Positions 5,598 through 7,235 of a DNA stretch of 7,235 bases are shown piece after piece (the stretch's first letter is position 1; every line of letters starts with the position of its first letter). The stretch lies in contig CANJNU010000040.1 of assembly GCA_947475645.1 (NCBI GenBank), forward strand, positions 1 to 7,235, given 5' to 3'. Origin of the DNA: Bacteriovoracaceae bacterium. Its GTDB lineage: Bacteria > Bdellovibrionota > UBA1018. Below the pieces are notes generated by a model that saw nothing but the letters and a program-made list of their open reading frames with translations, did not search any database and had not been told where the DNA came from. A program made the translations under genes and the position numbers.

Positions 5598-5756
5598 ATG
5601 AGAAAGCCCTTCATGCCCCTGGTTTTGCTCGGCAGTCTACTTTGTGGTTGCAGCGGCGGAGCAACCACAAGCCCAAGCTTCTCCCACTCTGCCGAAGCGC
5701 TCTATACTCCCCTCAGAGACCCAAGCTCTCAAGGTAATCGATCAAAGCGCGGTTAG
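5598..5756 (+). CDS. Lipoprotein signal ORF, 5' part of a gene apparently broken by a +1 frameshift
   Basis: The ORF has 52 residues. ATG 5598 has AGG nine bases upstream. The first 18 residues are a textbook lipoprotein signal: Arg2 and Lys3, hydrophobic PLVLLGSLL, then lipobox LCGC with Cys18 (codon 5649-5651) as the lipidated residue. After it the frame runs through a Ser/Pro-rich stretch and stops at TAG 5754-5756. The next frame (+1), blocked by TGA at 5599-5601, is then open to 6300 and carries the body with no signal of its own. The simplest reading is one ancestral lipoprotein gene with an extra base, for example in the GGCGG run at 5655-5659, joining ...LLCGCSG to EQPQAQASP. A sequencing error would look the same. 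Confidence 0.55.
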   Translation: MRKPFMPLVLLGSLLCGCSGGATTSPSFSHSAEALYTPLRDPSSQGNRSKRG

Positions 5757-6300
5757 TCAGTTTCGCTTTTCGACTGAGGAAGCTTTGGGAAAGGTAGAAA
5801 CCGCGATTATGCTTGCCGCAACCCAACTGAATCAAGTGAAGGACCTTACGGAGCGGGAAGCCTCTTGCCGGTTTGTTACGAAGATCTTTTGGAATCGAAT
5901 TGCCGTCGCCAATAGCTCAAGCCATCGCGACTTTGCGATGATCTCATTGCGTCCTTGGCTTGAACGCTTGGTCAAAGGTACAGCCACAGTACTTGCGTCT
6001 CATGCACGGGTTGCGCAGACACTCGATCCCCAGTGGGTTCTCTCCTCTGATCCAGAAAGTGCCATCACCGACCTCACTAGGCGCTTGCCAGACGGTTGTA
6101 AGAGTTCTGAAAATCAACTTCCTCCCGAATCAGAGTCAGTAATTCACCCACTCCTTACGCGTACACTAGAGGATCTCGCCGTGCGCAAATTTCAGATCCT
6201 GACGGCGAATGGAACGCTAGTGAATAGGCTTAAAACCTTAAGTACTCTCCCCAGTCAGTCTAGGTTACCAAACTTAAAACGGAGGGGTATACAATTATGA
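5644..6300 (+). CDS. Body of the frameshifted lipoprotein gene (or hypothetical protein from GTG)
   Basis: From GTG 5644 the product has 218 residues, but that start has no SD and begins inside the lipoprotein-signal codons in another frame, so I think it is the downstream part of the 5598 gene. It opens with a Gln/Pro/Ala-rich linker (AEQPQAQASPTLPKR), typical just after a lipidated Cys, then becomes mainly helical: FSTEEALGKVETAIMLAATQLNQV at 42-65, FWNRIAVANSSSHRDFAMISLRPWLERLV at 82-110, TRTLEDLAVRKFQILTANGTLVNRL at 172-196. There are two cysteines, 75 and 152. No family is recognised. If the frames were joined it would be an approximately 230-residue periplasm-facing lipoprotein. Its TGA overlaps the next ATG as ATGA, and its last codons contain a strong GGAGG SD for that ORF. 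Confidence 0.6.
   Translation: MVAAAEQPQAQASPTLPKRSILPSETQALKVIDQSAVSQFRFSTEEALGKVETAIMLAATQLNQVKDLTEREASCRFVTKIFWNRIAVANSSSHRDFAMISLRPWLERLVKGTATVLASHARVAQTLDPQWVLSSDPESAITDLTRRLPDGCKSSENQLPPESESVIHPLLTRTLEDLAVRKFQILTANGTLVNRLKTLSTLPSQSRLPNLKRRGIQL
6281..6285 (+). promoter_or_regulatory. Strong Shine-Dalgarno for the 28-residue ORF
   Basis: GGAGG lies 11 bases before ATG 6297, inside the end of the upstream reading frame. It is the best SD in the window and supports real initiation at a very short ORF. TACAAT (6290-6295), just behind it, matches the -10 consensus at five of six positions and may instead start a transcript for the gene at 6388. Confidence 0.5.
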
Positions 6301-6383
6301 ATTTAGGAAATCCCTTACAGAAAGGGCAAAGCCAATTCTACGAAATGGAATTACGCACCATTTTTGGAAAGTGGTCAATGTAG
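6297..6383 (+). CDS. 28-residue small ORF coupled between the lipoprotein body and the AT-rich gene
   Basis: The product begins MNLGNPLQKGQSQFYEMEL and ends GKWSM. Its ATG overlaps the upstream TGA (ATGA), the classic layout for translational coupling, and GGAGG lies 11 bases upstream. Its TAG (6381-6383) is followed after four bases by the ATG at 6388. It may be a leader whose translation delivers ribosomes to the next gene, which has only AGG three bases before its own start. Alternatively it is the N-terminal scrap of a longer gene lost by frameshift, since the +1 frame is open from 6307 into the next CDS. No homology is recognised. Confidence 0.4.
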   Translation: MNLGNPLQKGQSQFYEMELRTIFGKWSM

Positions 6384-6387
6384 GCAT

Positions 6388-6831
6388 ATGAAAGAATCAA
6401 ATTTAATTGCACTTAAAGACGCAGTTGCCTTAGTCGAGCCTAGAATCGAAGCTCTCGACTATTTCAAAGACTCTGATGTAATTATTAAAAATGGCGCGGA
6501 ATATCATACGTTTATTTTTGCTCCAGCTAATGCTGGCAATAAATTGCGACTCATAATTGAAAGCAATTTGGCGTTGCCTAGTTTACATATGACAATAGAG
6601 AAAACTGAAAAGCAGTATATTCGCATGTCAGACTATTTAAAGGAACATGGGAACACATTGCTCGAAGACCTAGATGAACAACGCATCTTAAACAAGGATG
6701 CATGGAACGCACGTGACTACTTCAAAGAAATTCTTGCAGTTTTTATAAGATATCTTGAAACCGACCTCCGTGATGTTTTGGAAGGCAAGCGTTGGGAAAT
6801 TGTTCCTATTGACTACATGGGGTACAGATAG
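6388..6831 (+). CDS. AT-rich cytoplasmic protein of unknown function, possible immunity-type protein
   Basis: The product has 147 residues from ATG 6388. A TTG at 6364 in the same frame would add eight residues but has no SD. There is no signal peptide, transmembrane segment or cysteine. It looks alpha/beta: helix MKESNLIALKDAVALVEPRIEAL cut near 23, strands VIIKN, TFIFAP, LRLIIES and LHMTIEK at 31-72, then helices DAWNARDYFKEILAVFIRYL (104-123) and a conserved-looking end, WEIVPIDYMGYR. Counted over 6421-6780, 159 of 360 bases are G or C (about 44% at most, lowest line 6481-6540 with 21 of 60), clearly below the neighbours and suggesting transfer. Small acidic alpha/beta orphans like this are often immunity proteins of polymorphic toxins, but no toxin is visible, so that is a guess. 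It probably depends on coupling from the 28-residue ORF. Confidence 0.75.
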   Translation: MKESNLIALKDAVALVEPRIEALDYFKDSDVIIKNGAEYHTFIFAPANAGNKLRLIIESNLALPSLHMTIEKTEKQYIRMSDYLKEHGNTLLEDLDEQRILNKDAWNARDYFKEILAVFIRYLETDLRDVLEGKRWEIVPIDYMGYR

Positions 6832-6883
6832 CCTGCAAGCTGAAACCAAGCGAAAAGAGCGCCGCCCGAGATGGAGTGAGAGT

Positions 6884-7084
6884 ATGAAGTCGCTAACTGC
6901 ACAACCGCGGGTCGTCGTAACAGAGCCCGTAAGTTTGTCTCCTAGGTATGGAACAGGTAGGCAAAACTACACTCATGAAGGCTCTCGTGCGAACATTCAT
7001 CGGCCTGGACTCAGACATGCTCGCCGCTGCGGTCTTACTTATCCGCTCACTATTATCTTGACCCGTTGCATTAGAAGCTGTTAA
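6884..7084 (+). CDS. Possible 66-residue ORF, low confidence
   Basis: ATG 6884 follows GGAG (6873-6876) with seven bases between, a good SD, and the frame runs to TAA at 7082-7084, 10 bases before the next gene's ATG. The product is basic and rich in Arg, Ser and Thr, begins MKSLTAQPRVVVTEPV and ends LTRCIRSC. No domain, signal peptide or membrane segment is evident. The SD is the only support; it may be chance in a 263-base gap that otherwise shows no gene. Confidence 0.2.
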   Translation: MKSLTAQPRVVVTEPVSLSPRYGTGRQNYTHEGSRANIHRPGLRHARRCGLTYPLTIILTRCIRSC

Positions 7085-7085
7085 T
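7058..7085 (+). promoter_or_regulatory. Candidate promoter of the 3'-edge exported protein gene
   Basis: TTGACC (7058-7063, five of six) and GTTAAT (7080-7085, four of six) are 16 bases apart. The -10 ends nine bases before ATG 7095, so the mRNA leader would be only a few bases, in line with the lack of an SD. Confidence 0.4.
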
Positions 7086-7094
7086 GCCGCGCCT

Positions 7095-7235
7095 ATGAAA
7101 GCATTTCTCTTCTCTTTGCTCTTCGCGGCTGGTGTCACGAGTCCTGGCTTCGCAGGCCGCCATTCGGGCGACACCCTTCGTTGTGACAACAACGAGTACA
7201 CACTCACGCTTGAACATGAGGGAACGATTTTTACC
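7095..7235 (+). CDS. Exported protein of unknown function, 3' part cut by the window edge
   Basis: Forty-seven residues are visible. The start MKAFLFSLLFAAGVTSPGFAG is a typical Sec signal peptide with cleavage after GFA or nearby, so the protein is exported. The mature part begins RHSGDTLRCDNNEYTLTLE, with one cysteine and strand-like alternation, reminiscent of small periplasmic beta-sandwich proteins, but too little is present to name a family. No SD precedes the ATG; a -10-like hexamer ends nine bases before it. An earlier ATG at 7084 is in another frame and stops at once. Confidence 0.65.
   Translation, partial: MKAFLFSLLFAAGVTSPGFAGRHSGDTLRCDNNEYTLTLEHEGTIFT

Noticed and set aside
6755..6883. 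Long start of the ORF that ends at 7084
   Set aside because: The part before 6831 lies in another frame of the AT-rich gene and has no SD; only the ATG at 6884 has one.
6948..7061. 37-residue ORF containing GKTT, reminiscent of a Walker A motif
   Set aside because: It lacks the full GxxxxGK[ST] pattern and any room for an ATPase fold, and the SD is weak.
6893..7207. Minus-strand ORF of 104 codons
   Set aside because: It is antisense to the signal-peptide start at 7095 and shows no signal, domain or SD.
1..7235. CRISPR array, insertion sequence or replication origin
   Set aside because: I see no regularly spaced repeats, transposase-like ORF, terminal inverted repeats or DnaA-box cluster.

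Overview
The window is a chromosomal segment of a Gram-negative bacterium. Evidence for two membranes includes Sec signal peptides, two lipoprotein-type signals and a protein ending like an outer-membrane beta-barrel. Base composition is near 50% GC in most genes, Shine-Dalgarno (SD) sites are often weak or absent, and short secreted proteins of unknown function are common. The style resembles Bdellovibrionota and relatives (Oligoflexia), but that is an impression from protein style and no marker gene proves it.

Layout. (1) 2-751 (+): the 3' part of an exported phytochelatin-synthase-like cysteine peptidase with its Cys/His/Asp triad visible. (2) 756-1235 (-): a small lipoprotein with a cupredoxin-like C-terminus lacking the usual copper-loop ligands, convergent with (1). 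(3) 1356-1433 (+): tRNA-Arg(ACG) with encoded CCA, a recognisable promoter and a terminator. (4) 1614-2018 (-): a small secreted four-cysteine protein of unknown function. (5) 2240-3205 (+): an exported protein with a six-cysteine periplasmic domain, a coiled coil and a probable outer-membrane domain. (6) 3247-3702 (-): a stand-alone ChrB C-terminal-type protein. (7) 3917-5098 (+): an exported M23 (LytM) metallopeptidase. (8) 5058-5507 (-): a truncated hemoglobin whose 3' end overlaps the M23 gene. (9) 5598-6300 (+): a lipoprotein gene apparently split by a +1 frameshift. (10) 6297-6383 and 6388-6831 (+): a coupled 28-residue ORF and an AT-rich 147-residue cytoplasmic orphan. (11) 7095-7235 (+): the 5' part of another exported protein.

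Most genes stand alone or in convergent/divergent pairs. The only operon-like arrangement is 5598-6831, where stop and start overlap as ATGA and the next gap is 4 bases. A loose theme is metal and thiol chemistry (phytochelatin-synthase-like, cupredoxin-like, ChrB-like), but these genes are not co-transcribed, so a shared pathway is only inference.

The most interesting signals are a 29-base near-perfect palindrome between the hemoglobin and lipoprotein genes that includes the lipoprotein SD, the frameshift directly after that lipoprotein signal, the AT-rich orphan behind its coupled small ORF, and several start codons 6-9 bases from a -10-like hexamer, suggesting leaderless mRNAs. I do not see a complete new defence, secretion or biosynthetic system.
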